Assembly (NCBI RefSeq): GCF_009498525.1
Contig: NZ_QSNT01000002.1
Span: 620,001 to 684,000 of the forward strand
Direction: 5' to 3'
DNA: 64,000 bases
From: Rhizobium sp. ICMP 5592
Lineage (GTDB): Bacteria > Pseudomonadota > Alphaproteobacteria > Rhizobiales > Rhizobiaceae
The notes below the pieces were generated by a model. That model was not told the origin of the DNA. It made no database searches and saw nothing but the letters and a program-made list of their open reading frames with translations. Both the position numbers and the translations under genes were made by a program. Of the stretch, positions 47,152-58,368 are shown piece by piece. Within the stretch, counting starts at the first letter, position 1; each line of letters opens with the position of its first letter.

Positions 47152-47796
47152 ATGGGCATGCTCCAGGCCGGCATCATTCCGGTGACACCTTTCGAACAGA
47201 ATTGCACGATCCTGTTCGATCCGGAGACGAACGAAGGGGTCGTGGTCGATCCCGGCGGTGATGTCGATCTTATCCTGCAGACGGTGCGTGAGAACAACAT
47301 CACGCTGAAAGCGATCTGGCTGACGCATGGCCATATCGACCATGCTGGCGGCGCGGACGAAGTGCGCGAAGCGCTCGGTCTGGAAGTGATTGGCCCGCAT
47401 GAGGATGACCTGCCGCTGCTGCAGGATATCGAGGCCAAGGGCAGGATGTTCAATATCGAAGGCGTGCGCAACGTCGTGCCGGATCGTTTCCTGACGGATG
47501 GCGACAAGGTGTCTTTCGGCGAGCACGAGTTCGAGGTCTTCCATTGCCCTGGCCATGCGCCGGGCCATGTCATCTATGTCAACAGGAAGCAGAAATTCGC
47601 CCATCTCGGCGATGTGCTGTTCCACGGCTCGATCGGCCGCACCGACCTACCGGGCGGCAATCATCAGCAATTGCTGGACTCGATCCGTGACAAGGTGTTT
47701 CCGCTGGGGGATGATGTCGGCTTCATCTGCGGCCACGGCCCGGGCGGCCAGATCGGCGAGGAGCGCCGGACCAACCCTTTTCTGCGCGGGCTCTAG
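47152..47796 (+). CDS. MBL-fold metallo-hydrolase (glyoxalase II-like)
   Basis: 214 residues from the ATG at 47152 (GAGG upstream); the frame is open further upstream through non-conserved sequence. The zinc motif is LTHGHIDHAGGADEV (HxHxDH), with further ligands in FHCPGHAPGHVIYV, AHLGDVLFHGSIGRTDL and the final FICGHGPGGQIGEE. The type is YcbL-like, with activity on thioesters such as S-lactoylglutathione possible. The downstream hairpin belongs to the opposite strand gene. Confidence 0.9.
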   Translation: MGMLQAGIIPVTPFEQNCTILFDPETNEGVVVDPGGDVDLILQTVRENNITLKAIWLTHGHIDHAGGADEVREALGLEVIGPHEDDLPLLQDIEAKGRMFNIEGVRNVVPDRFLTDGDKVSFGEHEFEVFHCPGHAPGHVIYVNRKQKFAHLGDVLFHGSIGRTDLPGGNHQQLLDSIRDKVFPLGDDVGFICGHGPGGQIGEERRTNPFLRGL

Positions 47797-47800
47797 GATC

Positions 47801-47828
47801 AAAAAAAGCGCCGCGGGAGGCGGCGCTT
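47801..47828 (-). terminator. Terminator of the BA14K gene
   Basis: AAGCGCCGC and GCGGCGCTT arms with a short loop, followed on the minus strand by seven T. It lies 29 bases after the BA14K stop. Confidence 0.85.
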
Positions 47829-47856
47829 CGTATTGTGGCATTGGCCGATACGTCGA

Positions 47857-48282
47857 TCAGTTGCAGAAGTGACGCATGCCGTCATAGCCGACATAGGTGC
47901 CGCTGCGGCTGTCGAAGCTTCTGTAGCGATCATAGCAATAGCGCATCCATTGCGACGACCAGGGACGCAGACCGGCGGTCGGCGGAGCATAGTAGCTGAC
48001 ATCGCGCTCGACATAGACGCGGCGCGGCGGTGCGCGATAGTAATAGGGCGGGGGCGGCGCGTCGTAGTCGGGATCGACATAGACCGGGCCTGGCTCGACA
48101 TAACGCGGCTGGCTGGCGATGGCGGAGCCGACGATCAGGCCGGTGGCGAGACCTGCGGCGCCACCCAACACCCAGCCGTCACGGTGATGCCAGCGATCAT
48201 CGGCCGAAGCGGCTGACATGGAGGTTAGCGTCAGCGTTGCCGCCATGGCGGACATGAGAAGGGTTTTGCCGAGCATGTTCAT
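47857..48282 (-). CDS. BA14K family secreted protein
   Basis: 141 residues from the ATG at 48282. Signal peptide MNMLGKTLLMSAMAATLTLT is cleaved near SAASADD. A hydrophobic glycine stretch, VLGGAAGLATGLIVGSAIA, follows, then a Pro/Tyr-rich linker. The C-terminus WMRYCYDRYRSFDSRSGTY carries the BA14K signature and ends GMRHFCN. The family is named after an immunoreactive Brucella protein with lectin-like properties. Confidence 0.9.
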   Translation of the reverse strand: MNMLGKTLLMSAMAATLTLTSMSAASADDRWHHRDGWVLGGAAGLATGLIVGSAIASQPRYVEPGPVYVDPDYDAPPPPYYYRAPPRRVYVERDVSYYAPPTAGLRPWSSQWMRYCYDRYRSFDSRSGTYVGYDGMRHFCN

Positions 48283-48376
48283 TCGTCTATCCTCTGAACG
48301 GGAGCGGAAAAACCGTCGTTCCCAATCTTGTATTGGGGGATAAACTAGGCACGGCAAGCTGAATGCAGACTGAATG

Positions 48377-48401
48377 ACAAAACCCGGCATCTCTGCCGGG
48401 C
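48377..48401 (-). terminator. Terminator of cspA
   Basis: CCCGGCA and TGCCGGG stem with a four-base loop, followed by TTTT on the minus strand, about 30 bases after the stop. Confidence 0.8.
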
Positions 48402-48430
48402 CTCAACTCGAATGATCACCGTCAGGCTTT

Positions 48431-48646
48431 TCAGCCGGCAATCTGGAGATTGACGGCCTTTGGTCCCTTGCCGCGGCGATCCGGTTCCGTGTCGAAGCTT
48501 ACCTTCTGGTTTTCCGACAATCCTGCCAGACCAGAAGCCTGTACTGCGGAAATGTGTACAAAGATGTCAGCGCCACCCTTGTCCGGTTTGATGAAACCGA
48601 AGCCCTTATCGGTGTTAAAAAACTTTACAGTGCCAGTCTCGGCCAT
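48431..48646 (-). CDS. cspA: Cold shock protein
   Basis: 71 residues. The RNA-binding motifs are KGFGFI (RNP1) and DIFVHISAV (RNP2) in a single OB fold. The sequence continues GLAGLSENQKVSFDTEPD. Cold-shock proteins act as RNA chaperones; numerous copies exist in rhizobia, and temperature dependence of this one is unknown. AGGAC lies upstream of the ATG. The 5' region is long and untranslated. Confidence 0.94.
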   Translation of the reverse strand: MAETGTVKFFNTDKGFGFIKPDKGGADIFVHISAVQASGLAGLSENQKVSFDTEPDRRGKGPKAVNLQIAG

Positions 48647-49143
48647 GCGTCAGGTCCTTTTCTCTCTGCCCACCATCCACACGGGCAGCATTGCTGTATT
48701 GCCCTTGCGGGCGCTCGCAGGCAGTTCTCGCAATTTGAAGGAAAAGGTCCCCTATACCTCGGCGTGGCCACGAAACGATATCCGCGTATCATTTCTCGAC
48801 CAGGCTGACCGGAATATTAGCGTTCCCGGCGCGCACTTTCTTAAGGACTTCCCATGCTTTAAAAATGCCCGAACACCGTTGAGAGTGCTGTGTTTATCGG
48901 GAATTGGCAAGTAAAAGTTTTTAATGTCCTAAAAGGGGCGCATTGCGGTAACCGGCGTGTGCTAAGGCGATTCGCAAATTTTCCCTCACGGGAAATGGAT
49001 TTCCAAGGTTTTTGTATCGTTTGCGATATAAGTTTGGCGAAATTTTCCCAAATGACGGCCTCGAAATACGTCTTTCGGGTCATTTAAAAAAATCTAACGG
49101 AAGCGGTCCGGCACAGCCATAACGGGCATTTCCAGTGGTCTTT
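48647..49143. other. Intergenic region upstream of cspA
   Basis: About 500 bases between cspA and the DMT transporter gene stop. It should hold the cspA promoter and a long leader. Nothing else is recognised. Confidence 0.4.
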
Positions 49144-50034
49144 TTATGCGGCGACGCTGCGTCGCCGCGTGAGTTCGGGCACCAGTTCCACCGCAAGCAT
49201 CGCAGTGAACATCAGCGCGCAGCCGGCATAACCTTGGGGTCCCATGGTTTCGCCGAGCAGCAGCGCGGCGAGTGAAGCGCCGAACACGGCCTCCGAAGAG
49301 AGGATGATCGCCGCCTGCGGCGCGGTGGTGTAGCGCTGGCCGATAACCTGCAGCGCGAATGCAAGCCCGGACGAGAATATCCCAAGATAGAGGATTTCGC
49401 CGAGCGCCGCCTCGATGGCTGCAAAGCTGACGGGTTCGACCAATGTAGCGACTATGAGGGCGAGGACAGCGGTGACGGCGAATTGCGTGGCGGAAATGGC
49501 GAGCGGCCGGCCGGTTTCGCGGACCGACGAGCCGGCGAGGGTGATTTGTATAGCCCAGAAGACGGCGCAGACAACGGTCAGGAAATCGCCTGGGGTGAGT
49601 TGGGAAAAGGAGCCGCCGGACAGCAGGTAGATACCACTCAGCGCCGTCAACGCCGCGGGCCAGATGATCCAGTGCGGCTGTCGGCGCAGAAAGACGACGG
49701 CGATCAGCGGCACGAAGACGACGTAGAGGCCGGTGATGAAGCTGGAATTGGTGACGGTGGTCGTCAAGAGCCCGAGTTGCTGCGTTGCCGCGCCGCCGAA
49801 AAGCGCGGCGCCAGTGAGGAAGAAGGAGAGCCAGTTGCGGCGCGTGAGCGGTTTTTCAGCCTTGCGCTTTTCCTTCCAGACGAAGGGCAAAACGACGACG
49901 GTCGCAACGGCAAAACGCAGGCTTATGAACCAGAACGGCCCGATCGCCTTCATCGCTGTCGACTGCGCGACGAAGCCGCTGCCCCAGATCGCGGCAGCCA
50001 GCAACAATACCAAATTCGCCTGTATGCGAGTCAT
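49144..50034 (-). CDS. DMT (EamA) family transporter
   Basis: 296 residues from the ATG at 50034. Ten membrane helices in two EamA repeats: NLVLLLAAAIWGSGFVAQSTA at the start of the first, and PLAISATQFAVTAVLALIVATLV in the second. The conserved segment IILSSEAVFGASLAALLLGE near the C-terminus is typical. Substrate unknown; RhaT-type permeases export metabolites or drugs. Confidence 0.9.
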   Translation of the reverse strand: MTRIQANLVLLLAAAIWGSGFVAQSTAMKAIGPFWFISLRFAVATVVVLPFVWKEKRKAEKPLTRRNWLSFFLTGAALFGGAATQQLGLLTTTVTNSSFITGLYVVFVPLIAVVFLRRQPHWIIWPAALTALSGIYLLSGGSFSQLTPGDFLTVVCAVFWAIQITLAGSSVRETGRPLAISATQFAVTAVLALIVATLVEPVSFAAIEAALGEILYLGIFSSGLAFALQVIGQRYTTAPQAAIILSSEAVFGASLAALLLGETMGPQGYAGCALMFTAMLAVELVPELTRRRSVAA

Positions 50035-50143
50035 CGACAACCTGCGGGAGAGGGGAGCAAAGGAAGGAAGATGACGGTGCGTTAACAGTTGCTTTTCCCC
50101 GGGGCAAGGGTGAAAGGCTGACTGCCAACGGCAAATCCTGTCG

Positions 50144-51289
50144 CTAGTTCGTTGCTCTCGAAACACGCAATAACGCGCCGTCATCTTCATCCGTGGTGAT
50201 CAGCAGCGCCCCGTCGGGTGCGACGACGATATCGCGCAATCGCCCGAAGTCGCCTTCGAACAGCCGTTCTTGCTCGACCACCTTGCCGCTGCCGTCGCGA
50301 TCGAGACGTGAGAGAAGCTCGAATTTCAGCGCTGTGACCAGAAGGTCGCCGTTCCATTCCGGAAACATCTTGCCGCGATAGACGGCGATGGCGCCGGGCG
50401 CGATCGAGGGATCCCAATAAAAGATCGGCTGCTCCATACCCTCTTTCGCCGTGCCGATGCCGATCTTGGTGCCGGAATAATTGCGTCCATAGGAAATGAC
50501 CGGCCATCCGTAATTCTTGCCTGGTTCCGGCGTGTTGATCTCGTCGCCGCCTCTTGCGCCGTGCTCGGCCGTGTAGAGCCTGCCGTCGGCGGCATCGAAA
50601 GTGATGCCCTGGGGATTGCGATGACCCTTGGACCAGATCTCCGGTTGGGCCTTGGCGCCGTCCTTGAACGGATTGTCAGCGGGAATGCTGCCATCGGTTT
50701 TGATATGGATGATGGAGCCGGCGTCGTCGTGGAAATCCTGAGCGCGATCCTGCTCGCCGCGGTCGCCTAGGCTGACGAACAGGCTGCCGTCCTTGGCGAT
50801 GGCGATACGCGAGCCGTATTGGATGTTGCCGCGCGACAGCTTGTTCATCAGGAAAATGCGCTTCACATCGGTCAACCGCCGCTCGTCCGGCGATAGGACG
50901 GCATGAAAGACCGCCGTGCCACTGCCGCCATCCTCGGAAATGGAGGCAGCGAAGAAGATCGTGCGGTTGTTCGCAAATCTCGGATCAAGGGCGACATCGA
51001 GCAGCCCGCCCTGGCCACGGGCATGGACTTCGGGTAGCCCTGCAACCGGCTCTGACACCTTGCCATTGCGGATGATACGCATGCTTCCCGGTCGTTCCGT
51101 CACGAGATAGGCGCCGTCCGGCAGCGCTTCCACGGCCCAGGGGTGATCGAGCCCGCTCGCGATGGTCTCGACCCTGACGGCGACTTTCTGTGTGTTGACG
51201 ATCTTGGCCGGATCGGCGACGGCGGCGCTTGCCGCCAGTATGGCGGACGCTGCAAGGGCAACGGAAAATCCGGTTCTGGAAAGGCGCAT
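50144..51289 (-). CDS. PQQ-dependent sugar dehydrogenase
   Basis: 381 residues from the ATG at 51289 with GGAGG upstream. Signal peptide MRLSRTGFSVALAASAIL is cleaved near AVA-DP. The six-bladed propeller has VETIASGLDHPWAVEALPDG, SLFVSLGDRGEQDRAQDFHDD, YTAEHGARGGDEINTPEPGKNYGWP and a final FGRLRDIVVAPDGALLI. The calcium-PQQ ligand residues resemble soluble aldose dehydrogenase YliI. The electron acceptor is unknown. Confidence 0.9.
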   Translation of the reverse strand: MRLSRTGFSVALAASAILAASAAVADPAKIVNTQKVAVRVETIASGLDHPWAVEALPDGAYLVTERPGSMRIIRNGKVSEPVAGLPEVHARGQGGLLDVALDPRFANNRTIFFAASISEDGGSGTAVFHAVLSPDERRLTDVKRIFLMNKLSRGNIQYGSRIAIAKDGSLFVSLGDRGEQDRAQDFHDDAGSIIHIKTDGSIPADNPFKDGAKAQPEIWSKGHRNPQGITFDAADGRLYTAEHGARGGDEINTPEPGKNYGWPVISYGRNYSGTKIGIGTAKEGMEQPIFYWDPSIAPGAIAVYRGKMFPEWNGDLLVTALKFELLSRLDRDGSGKVVEQERLFEGDFGRLRDIVVAPDGALLITTDEDDGALLRVSRATN

Positions 51290-53126
<1,837 letters not shown>

Positions 53127-53156
53127 GCGAGTAGTTCACCACGCAAGTTGAAAGAG

Positions 53157-53184
53157 GCCCGTCAGCGATGGCGGGCTTTTTCGC
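53157..53184 (+). terminator. Rho-independent terminator after aatA
   Basis: GCCCGTC and GGCGGGC arms with a short loop, followed by five T. It lies 31 bases after the stop. Confidence 0.8.
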
Positions 53185-53276
53185 GTTGATCGGTTGGCGT
53201 CAATGCCGGCTCATCAAGAGATTCAAGTCGCTCTGAATTCGATTCCACTTCCCGCTCCAACCCTTTGAAATGTGAC

Positions 53277-54374
53277 TCAAAGCCCCAATACCGTCAGCAT
53301 GATGAAGGTGGCGAAGAGGATGAAATGGGTCATGCCTTCGATGGCGTTGGTCTCGCCGTCATTGAGGTTGATGGCGGCGGCGATGAGGGTGATCATGATC
53401 ATCACCGTCTGTACCGGCGTCATCGCCATGATGAAGGGTTGGCCGGTATAGAGCGCGATCGCTTCCATGACCGGCACCGTGAGGATGACGGTCGAGAGCG
53501 AGGCGCCCATGGCGATGTTGATCGTCGCCTGCATGCGGTTGCGCAGTGCCGAACGCAGCGCCGTCAGGATCTCCGGCGCTGCGGAAATAGTGGCGACAAC
53601 GATTGCCGCGATCGCGGGCGGCGCACCGCTATTCTTGAGGCCGACATCCATGAAGGCGGACATGAACTCGGCGAGCACGCCGATCAGCACGACGCCGATC
53701 AGGATCGTGACGATGGACGTCACCGTCGATTCCCCGCCGTGATGGTCTTCCTCAGCCCCATGTTGCTTTTCGATGCGCGGATAGCTGTAGCTGAAGAAAT
53801 AGCTGTGCTTGCCGACCTGCATGCGCAGGAAGAGAGCGTAAAGCGCGATCATCGCAACGATGGTGAAGGCGGAATAATAGTGCCATTTCGCCTCGGGGAC
53901 GAATTCTGGCACGATCATCGAAATGCCCATGGCCGTCAGGATCATCACGCCGTAGGACCTGCTGGAGTCGTCATTGTAGGGTTGCTCGCCGTGCTTCAGT
54001 CCGCCGATCAGGGCGGCGAGGCCGATGATACCGTTGATGTCGAGCATAACGGCGGAATAGATCGTATCGCGCACCAGCGTCGGCGAGCTTTCGCCGCCCA
54101 TCAGGATCGCCAGCATGATGACTTCGACGGCGACGGCCGATAGCGTCAGGATCATCGTGCCGTAGGGGTCGCCGACCTTGACCGCCAGGATTTCGGCATG
54201 ATGGGCGACGCGCATGGAGACGAGCACGATGGTCGCAACCAGTGCAGCCGCGGCCAGGATCGATGCGGTCTGTCCCATCTCCAGCACGGAATGTTCGTAA
54301 AGATAGGCGATCACCGCGATTGCCAATGCGATGAGCAGGAATTTTTCTTGCTTCAGCCAATTCGATATAGCCAA
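53277..54374 (-). CDS. Calcium/proton antiporter (CaCA/Cax family)
   Basis: 365 residues from a TTG at 54374 with GAGAGG upstream; an in-frame GTG at 54392 is the other option. About eleven membrane helices. The two alpha repeats are VGDPYGTMILTLSAVAVEVIML and GAPPAIAAIVVATISAAPEIL, with acidic residues that bind the cation. A hydrophilic loop in the middle, SYPRIEKQHGAEEDHHGGE, is rich in His and acids and may sense ions. It is divergent from the DUF at 54606. Confidence 0.88.
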   Translation of the reverse strand: MAISNWLKQEKFLLIALAIAVIAYLYEHSVLEMGQTASILAAAALVATIVLVSMRVAHHAEILAVKVGDPYGTMILTLSAVAVEVIMLAILMGGESSPTLVRDTIYSAVMLDINGIIGLAALIGGLKHGEQPYNDDSSRSYGVMILTAMGISMIVPEFVPEAKWHYYSAFTIVAMIALYALFLRMQVGKHSYFFSYSYPRIEKQHGAEEDHHGGESTVTSIVTILIGVVLIGVLAEFMSAFMDVGLKNSGAPPAIAAIVVATISAAPEILTALRSALRNRMQATINIAMGASLSTVILTVPVMEAIALYTGQPFIMAMTPVQTVMIMITLIAAAINLNDGETNAIEGMTHFILFATFIMLTVLGL

Positions 54375-54605
54375 GATCCCCACCTCTCGCACCGATTCAC
54401 TTTTGCACTCTAAACCAATGATTTTTCACATCAAGCACGTACGAAGCCGACAAAATTTGCAGTCCGCGGCGTTTAATGGAATACTGCGCTGATAGGTCTG
54501 CCCAATAAAATGTCGCGGCATCCTCGATACTCGTCTCAGATGGACCGCGGTCCTGCCGGGTGTGCCCGGTTCTTAAGGTCTTGGCAGATGAGAAGGAGGA
54601 CATGT

Positions 54606-54887
54606 ATGGTCAAGGTCACTTACGAAATCGTGCCGCATGACGGTGGATGGGCGTATCGTTTTCGAGACGTCTATTCCGAGGCGTTTCCCAGCCATTCGGA
54701 AGCCGTGGAGGCAGCCCGGATTGTAGCGGCCGAGCAGCAGGTCGGTGGCGATTCAGCCGAGATCAGCTGGCAGGACGAAAGGGGCAAGTGGCACGAGGAA
54801 TATGCCGACGGCGGCGATCGCCCGGAAACGGAAGTGGTTGACGGCAAGGTGCATTTTCCGCCGGTGGATACGGCGCCAGGTGCCTAG
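54606..54887 (+). CDS. Conserved hypothetical small protein (DUF2188-like)
   Basis: 93 residues from the ATG at 54606, six bases after AAGGAGGA. MVKVTYEIVPHDGGWAYRF and SHSEAVEAARIVAAEQQVGG resemble the small DUF2188 fold (sandwich of strands and a helix). The end, WQDERGKWHEEYADGGDRPE, is acidic. No function known. It converges with the LysR gene, overlapping its stop by 4 bases. Confidence 0.78.
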   Translation: MVKVTYEIVPHDGGWAYRFRDVYSEAFPSHSEAVEAARIVAAEQQVGGDSAEISWQDERGKWHEEYADGGDRPETEVVDGKVHFPPVDTAPGA

Positions 54888-55774
54888 TTTCGAACGTAAT
54901 CCAGCAACCCCGCCACCAGCGCATCAAACGTCACGCGGCAGCGTGGTGATGTCTTGAGATTCTCGTGCATGGCAACCCAGGTGTCGAGCGGCAGTTCGAT
55001 TTCGGGTAGCAGCCGAACAAGTTCCCCATCCCTTTTCGCAAGCGGTATCTGATAGAAGCAGATACCGATGCCGGCGCGCAAGGCGTTGTGCAGGGCGATG
55101 CTATGATCCGACTTGAAGGCGAAGGAGACGCCGTCGAACAGGGGATAGCGCTTAATCATGGCGCGTATGTAAGCGGTCTGGCGGTCGAATCCGATCAGCT
55201 TGTGCTGGCGCAACTCGCCGATGCCCTTGGGTTCGCCATATCGGTCAAGATAGCTGCGATGGGCGAAGAGGCCTAGGGGGATCGAGCCGATATGACGCGC
55301 CAGCAGGGCATCCTGCGCTGGCGCGACCATGCGAACGGCGATATCGGCCTCGCGCTGCAACAGGTCTTCGACGGCATCCGAAGCGGAGAGCTCGATGGTG
55401 AGGTCGGGATATGTCGCCTGCAACGCGGCCAGGATTGGCGGCAAGACTTCTACGCCGATGACTTCGCTGGCGCTGATGCGGACTGTGCCGCGGACGCTGT
55501 CGCGGGAACTGGAGGCGACACGCAAAAGAGCGGCAGTCGTATTGGCCAGCGTTTCCGCATAGGGCTTCAGGGCAAGCGCTGCGTCCGTCGGCAGAAGACC
55601 TTGCTGCGAGCGGGTGAACAGCTCGGCACTGACGGCTTCTTCCAGTGCGTCGATGTGGCGGCCGACGGTTGGCTGGGTGAGGCCAAGTTCGCGGGCAGCA
55701 GCCGAAAGCGAGCCGTGACGCAGCACGGCGAGGAAGGTACGATAGAAATCCCAACTAGGTTCCGATGTCGTCAT
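54884..55774 (-). CDS. LysR family transcriptional regulator
   Basis: 296 residues. Winged helix: FLAVLRHGSLSAAARELGLTQPTVGRHIDALEE (about 14-46). The effector domain follows from about residue 90 (RGTVRISASEVIGVEVLPPIL). The gene is divergent from an NAD-dependent epimerase-type gene, with 91 bases between; LysR proteins usually regulate such a neighbour. The shared promoter has the dyad at 55788-55795. Confidence 0.92.
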   Translation of the reverse strand: MTTSEPSWDFYRTFLAVLRHGSLSAAARELGLTQPTVGRHIDALEEAVSAELFTRSQQGLLPTDAALALKPYAETLANTTAALLRVASSSRDSVRGTVRISASEVIGVEVLPPILAALQATYPDLTIELSASDAVEDLLQREADIAVRMVAPAQDALLARHIGSIPLGLFAHRSYLDRYGEPKGIGELRQHKLIGFDRQTAYIRAMIKRYPLFDGVSFAFKSDHSIALHNALRAGIGICFYQIPLAKRDGELVRLLPEIELPLDTWVAMHENLKTSPRCRVTFDALVAGLLDYVRN

Positions 55775-55787
55775 ATATTTTTGTATA

Positions 55788-55795
55788 GCATATGC
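55788..55795. promoter_or_regulatory. Dyad in the LysR-epimerase promoter
   Basis: GCATATGC within an AT-rich region between the divergent genes, fitting the T-N11-A type site of LysR regulators loosely. Confidence 0.3.
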
Positions 55796-55865
55796 ATATT
55801 TTTTGGCAATTTCGTTTAGGTGGGTCGCGCGGCATAGTCACGCTATCAACCTGATGGAGATTGTG

Positions 55866-56840
55866 ATGACCGAGCAGATGGAGAATGGAAAGACGGCCCT
55901 CATACTGGGTGCCACCGGCGGTATCGGCGGTGCCGTTGCGCGAGGGCTCGCCGCTCGCGGCTGGCGCATCCGGGCGCTGAACCGCAATGCAGCCGAGGCG
56001 GTGCGTCGCGAACCCGGTTTCGACTGGGTGCAGGGCGATGCGATGCAGGCGAGCGATGTGCTGAAGGCGGCAGAAGGGGCTGATGTGATCGCGCATGCCG
56101 TCAACCCGCCCGGTTATCGCAACTGGGGGCAACTGGTCTTGCCGATGCTCGACAGCACGATTGCGGCAGCGAAAGCGGTTGGGGCGCGGATCGTCCTGCC
56201 GGGAACAGTCTATAATTTCGGACCGGATGTCTTTCCCGACGTGGCCGAGGACAGCTCGCAACATCCCCGGACACGGAAAGGGGCAATCCGTGTCGAGATG
56301 GAGCGCCGTCTGAAGGCGGCTGCAAAGAATGGAACGCCCGTTATCATTGTTCGCGCCGGCGACTTCTTCGGTCACTACGGTGCTAATGGCTGGCTCTCGC
56401 AAGCCATCGTGAAGCCTGGCAAGCCGGTGACGTCGATAACCTATCCAGGCAAGGCAGGTGTCGGCCATCAATGGGCCTATCTGCCGGATGTTGCCGAAAC
56501 GATGATCCGGCTGATCGAGAAGGGCGATGCACTTCCCGCCTTTGCCGTCTATCACATGCGCGGCCACTGGGACGGCGACGGCCGGCAGATGATCGGCGCG
56601 ATCGAGCGCGCGGTTGGGCATAGGGTGAAAGTGAAGGCTTTTCCCTGGTGGGTACTGCCGCTTGCCGCACCCTTCGTGCCGCTGATGAAGGAACTGCGCG
56701 AAATGCGCTACCTGTGGAATGTGCCGCTGCAGATGAGAAACGACAGGCTCGTCGCGGTGCTTGGTGAGGAGCCGCATACGCCGATCGATGCGGCGATGAA
56801 GGCAAGTCTGATGGGAATCGGCTGCTTGCCGGCGCGATGA
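55866..56840 (+). CDS. NAD(P)-dependent epimerase/SDR-family oxidoreductase
   Basis: 324 residues from the ATG at 55866 with GGAG upstream. The dinucleotide motif is TALILGATGGIGGAVARGLA (about 10-29). Later segments WGQLVLPMLDSTIAAAKAVG and HQWAYLPDVAETMIRLIEKG match extended SDR proteins of the NAD-dependent epimerase type. The typical YxxxK is not evident at the usual place, so the enzyme may be an atypical SDR. It is probably regulated by the divergent LysR protein. Confidence 0.85.
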   Translation: MTEQMENGKTALILGATGGIGGAVARGLAARGWRIRALNRNAAEAVRREPGFDWVQGDAMQASDVLKAAEGADVIAHAVNPPGYRNWGQLVLPMLDSTIAAAKAVGARIVLPGTVYNFGPDVFPDVAEDSSQHPRTRKGAIRVEMERRLKAAAKNGTPVIIVRAGDFFGHYGANGWLSQAIVKPGKPVTSITYPGKAGVGHQWAYLPDVAETMIRLIEKGDALPAFAVYHMRGHWDGDGRQMIGAIERAVGHRVKVKAFPWWVLPLAAPFVPLMKELREMRYLWNVPLQMRNDRLVAVLGEEPHTPIDAAMKASLMGIGCLPAR

Positions 56841-56849
56841 GGCGCGCCG

Positions 56850-57683
56850 TCAGGCTTGGAGTTCGGCGAGTGCGATCTGGGCGACGGTAAAATCCGACTC
56901 CGCGTTTTTGGTATCGCCGTCGCTGAGGAACCAGGTGGCGGAAAGGCCGGCATAGGCGATGACCCACTGCAGCAACCGCTTCGGTTCAAGTCCTGCTTCT
57001 GCGCAGACAATCGGCAATTGCCGTTGCAGACGGCCCGGAGCGGTGACGGTCGGCAGTTCCGGATTGCAGAAAGTGTTGGCGAAATCGAAACCGCGTTCGC
57101 CATGAACGCGCTTCGGATCGATAGCGAGCCAGCCGCGAGGGCCGAAGTCCAGAATGTTCTCGTGGTGGATATCGCCGTGGAGCACGGTAATGTCCCGCTG
57201 ATCAACAAGCAGGCCCCGCGCCACCTCCGCGCAAGTGGCGAGCATGCCGCCATGGGCGCGCGCTGCCGGTTCCAATTCGTCAAACCAGCGGTCGAGCGGC
57301 ACCAGATCGGACGGCAATTCCGCCAGCCGCGGCGCATGCAGCTTCGCGGCTGTACGGCACATGATCCGGCTTGCCTCGTCATCGAGGCCGTCCATCGCCA
57401 TGGTCAGCAGCGAGCCTGGTCCGGTCGCCCGCTCAAGAAGTGCCGCATCGTCGTCATGCTGATAGACGTAAGCGGCCCCATCGCCCTCCCACCAGCGCAA
57501 GACCCGGTTGCCGAATTTCTCGTCGATATTGAGCGCGACCTTCAACATGGCCGGCTTGTCGCGCCAGATGACGGGGAGGAGATGGCTGGAATGGGTGATA
57601 ATGGGCTTGCCGTCGAGTGTCAGCGACCAACGGTCGATATAGGGTTTAAATATGGTCGGGTTTTGCAATGCGTTCGTTGTCAT
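56850..57683 (-). CDS. Aminoglycoside/hydroxyurea phosphotransferase (APH(6)-like)
   Basis: 277 residues. Kinase motifs: PAMLKVALNIDEKFGNRVLRWW (ATP-binding lysine region), the catalytic DITVLHGDIHHENILDFG and the metal-binding GWLAIDPKRVHGERGFDFA. The last third, WVIAYAGLSATWFLSDGD, is typical of the APH(6)/streptomycin 6-kinase family. Intrinsic copies are frequent in soil bacteria, so resistance should not be assumed. It converges with the epimerase gene, 9 bases apart. Confidence 0.9.
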   Translation of the reverse strand: MTTNALQNPTIFKPYIDRWSLTLDGKPIITHSSHLLPVIWRDKPAMLKVALNIDEKFGNRVLRWWEGDGAAYVYQHDDDAALLERATGPGSLLTMAMDGLDDEASRIMCRTAAKLHAPRLAELPSDLVPLDRWFDELEPAARAHGGMLATCAEVARGLLVDQRDITVLHGDIHHENILDFGPRGWLAIDPKRVHGERGFDFANTFCNPELPTVTAPGRLQRQLPIVCAEAGLEPKRLLQWVIAYAGLSATWFLSDGDTKNAESDFTVAQIALAELQA

Positions 57684-57975
57684 GAAGCCGAGACACCCTC
57701 TCTATCAGAAGGCGAGCGCTGCTCGCCGTTCGCCGCAAAGTTAGATGGGGAGCGGGGGCAGCATTGCCAAGCCGGAAATCGCTTTTATCAATCATCGGTA
57801 TCACGGATTGAGCGGTGATCCTCGGGGTGAGACAGAATTGCGACGCGCGGCTTCGGCTGATTTGCCGATGCCACGCGCTTGGTTCGAAGGCGATCAGGCG
57901 CCGCCCATTGCTGTAAGCAGGTCTTCTTTCTCGATGTTCAGCGTCGCTATGCCCTGCATGAGGCGTTTTGAAATC

Positions 57976-58368
57976 TCAAGGAAGATATGCGAATATCCCG
58001 TCGGGAACGCCGCCAAAAAGGGAAAGCGAGCCTGCACCGACGGCGGCCAAAGCAAAAAAACCTCCCGCCATGGTCACATTTTTCAACAGTTCGGTGACAT
58101 TGCCCCTATGGGCGTCATAGCCTGTAACTAGGCACCAGAGACCGAGCAAGATGCTTGCCGTCCGAACCGGATAGCCGAGGACGACCGCCACCCCGCCGGT
58201 GAGTTCGCAGAAACCGATAAGATAGGCGAAGAATATTGCATCCGGCAGTCCCAAGGCCTGAAAGCCCGGCACCAATTTGGCTTCGCCACCGCGGAGCTTC
58301 ATTATTCCCCACACAATGAACGGTATGCCCAAAAACAGGCGAGCAATGAAAAGGCCTTCGTCGTGCAT
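57976..58368 (-). CDS. DoxX family membrane protein
   Basis: 130 residues from the ATG at 58368 (AAGG upstream; a GTG six codons earlier is in frame). Four membrane helices: FIARLFLGIPFIVWGIMKL, AIFFAYLIGFCELTGGVAVVL, TASILLGLWCLVTGYDA and MAGGFFALAAVGAGSLSLF. DoxX proteins are associated with redox or thiosulfate metabolism; the function here is unknown. It may be co-transcribed with the kinase, which lies 292 bases downstream. Confidence 0.85.
   Translation of the reverse strand: MHDEGLFIARLFLGIPFIVWGIMKLRGGEAKLVPGFQALGLPDAIFFAYLIGFCELTGGVAVVLGYPVRTASILLGLWCLVTGYDAHRGNVTELLKNVTMAGGFFALAAVGAGSLSLFGGVPDGIFAYLP

Noticed and set aside
48859..49087. Two short opposing ORFs between cspA and the DMT transporter
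   Set aside because: No start signals or conserved motifs; composition like non-coding DNA.
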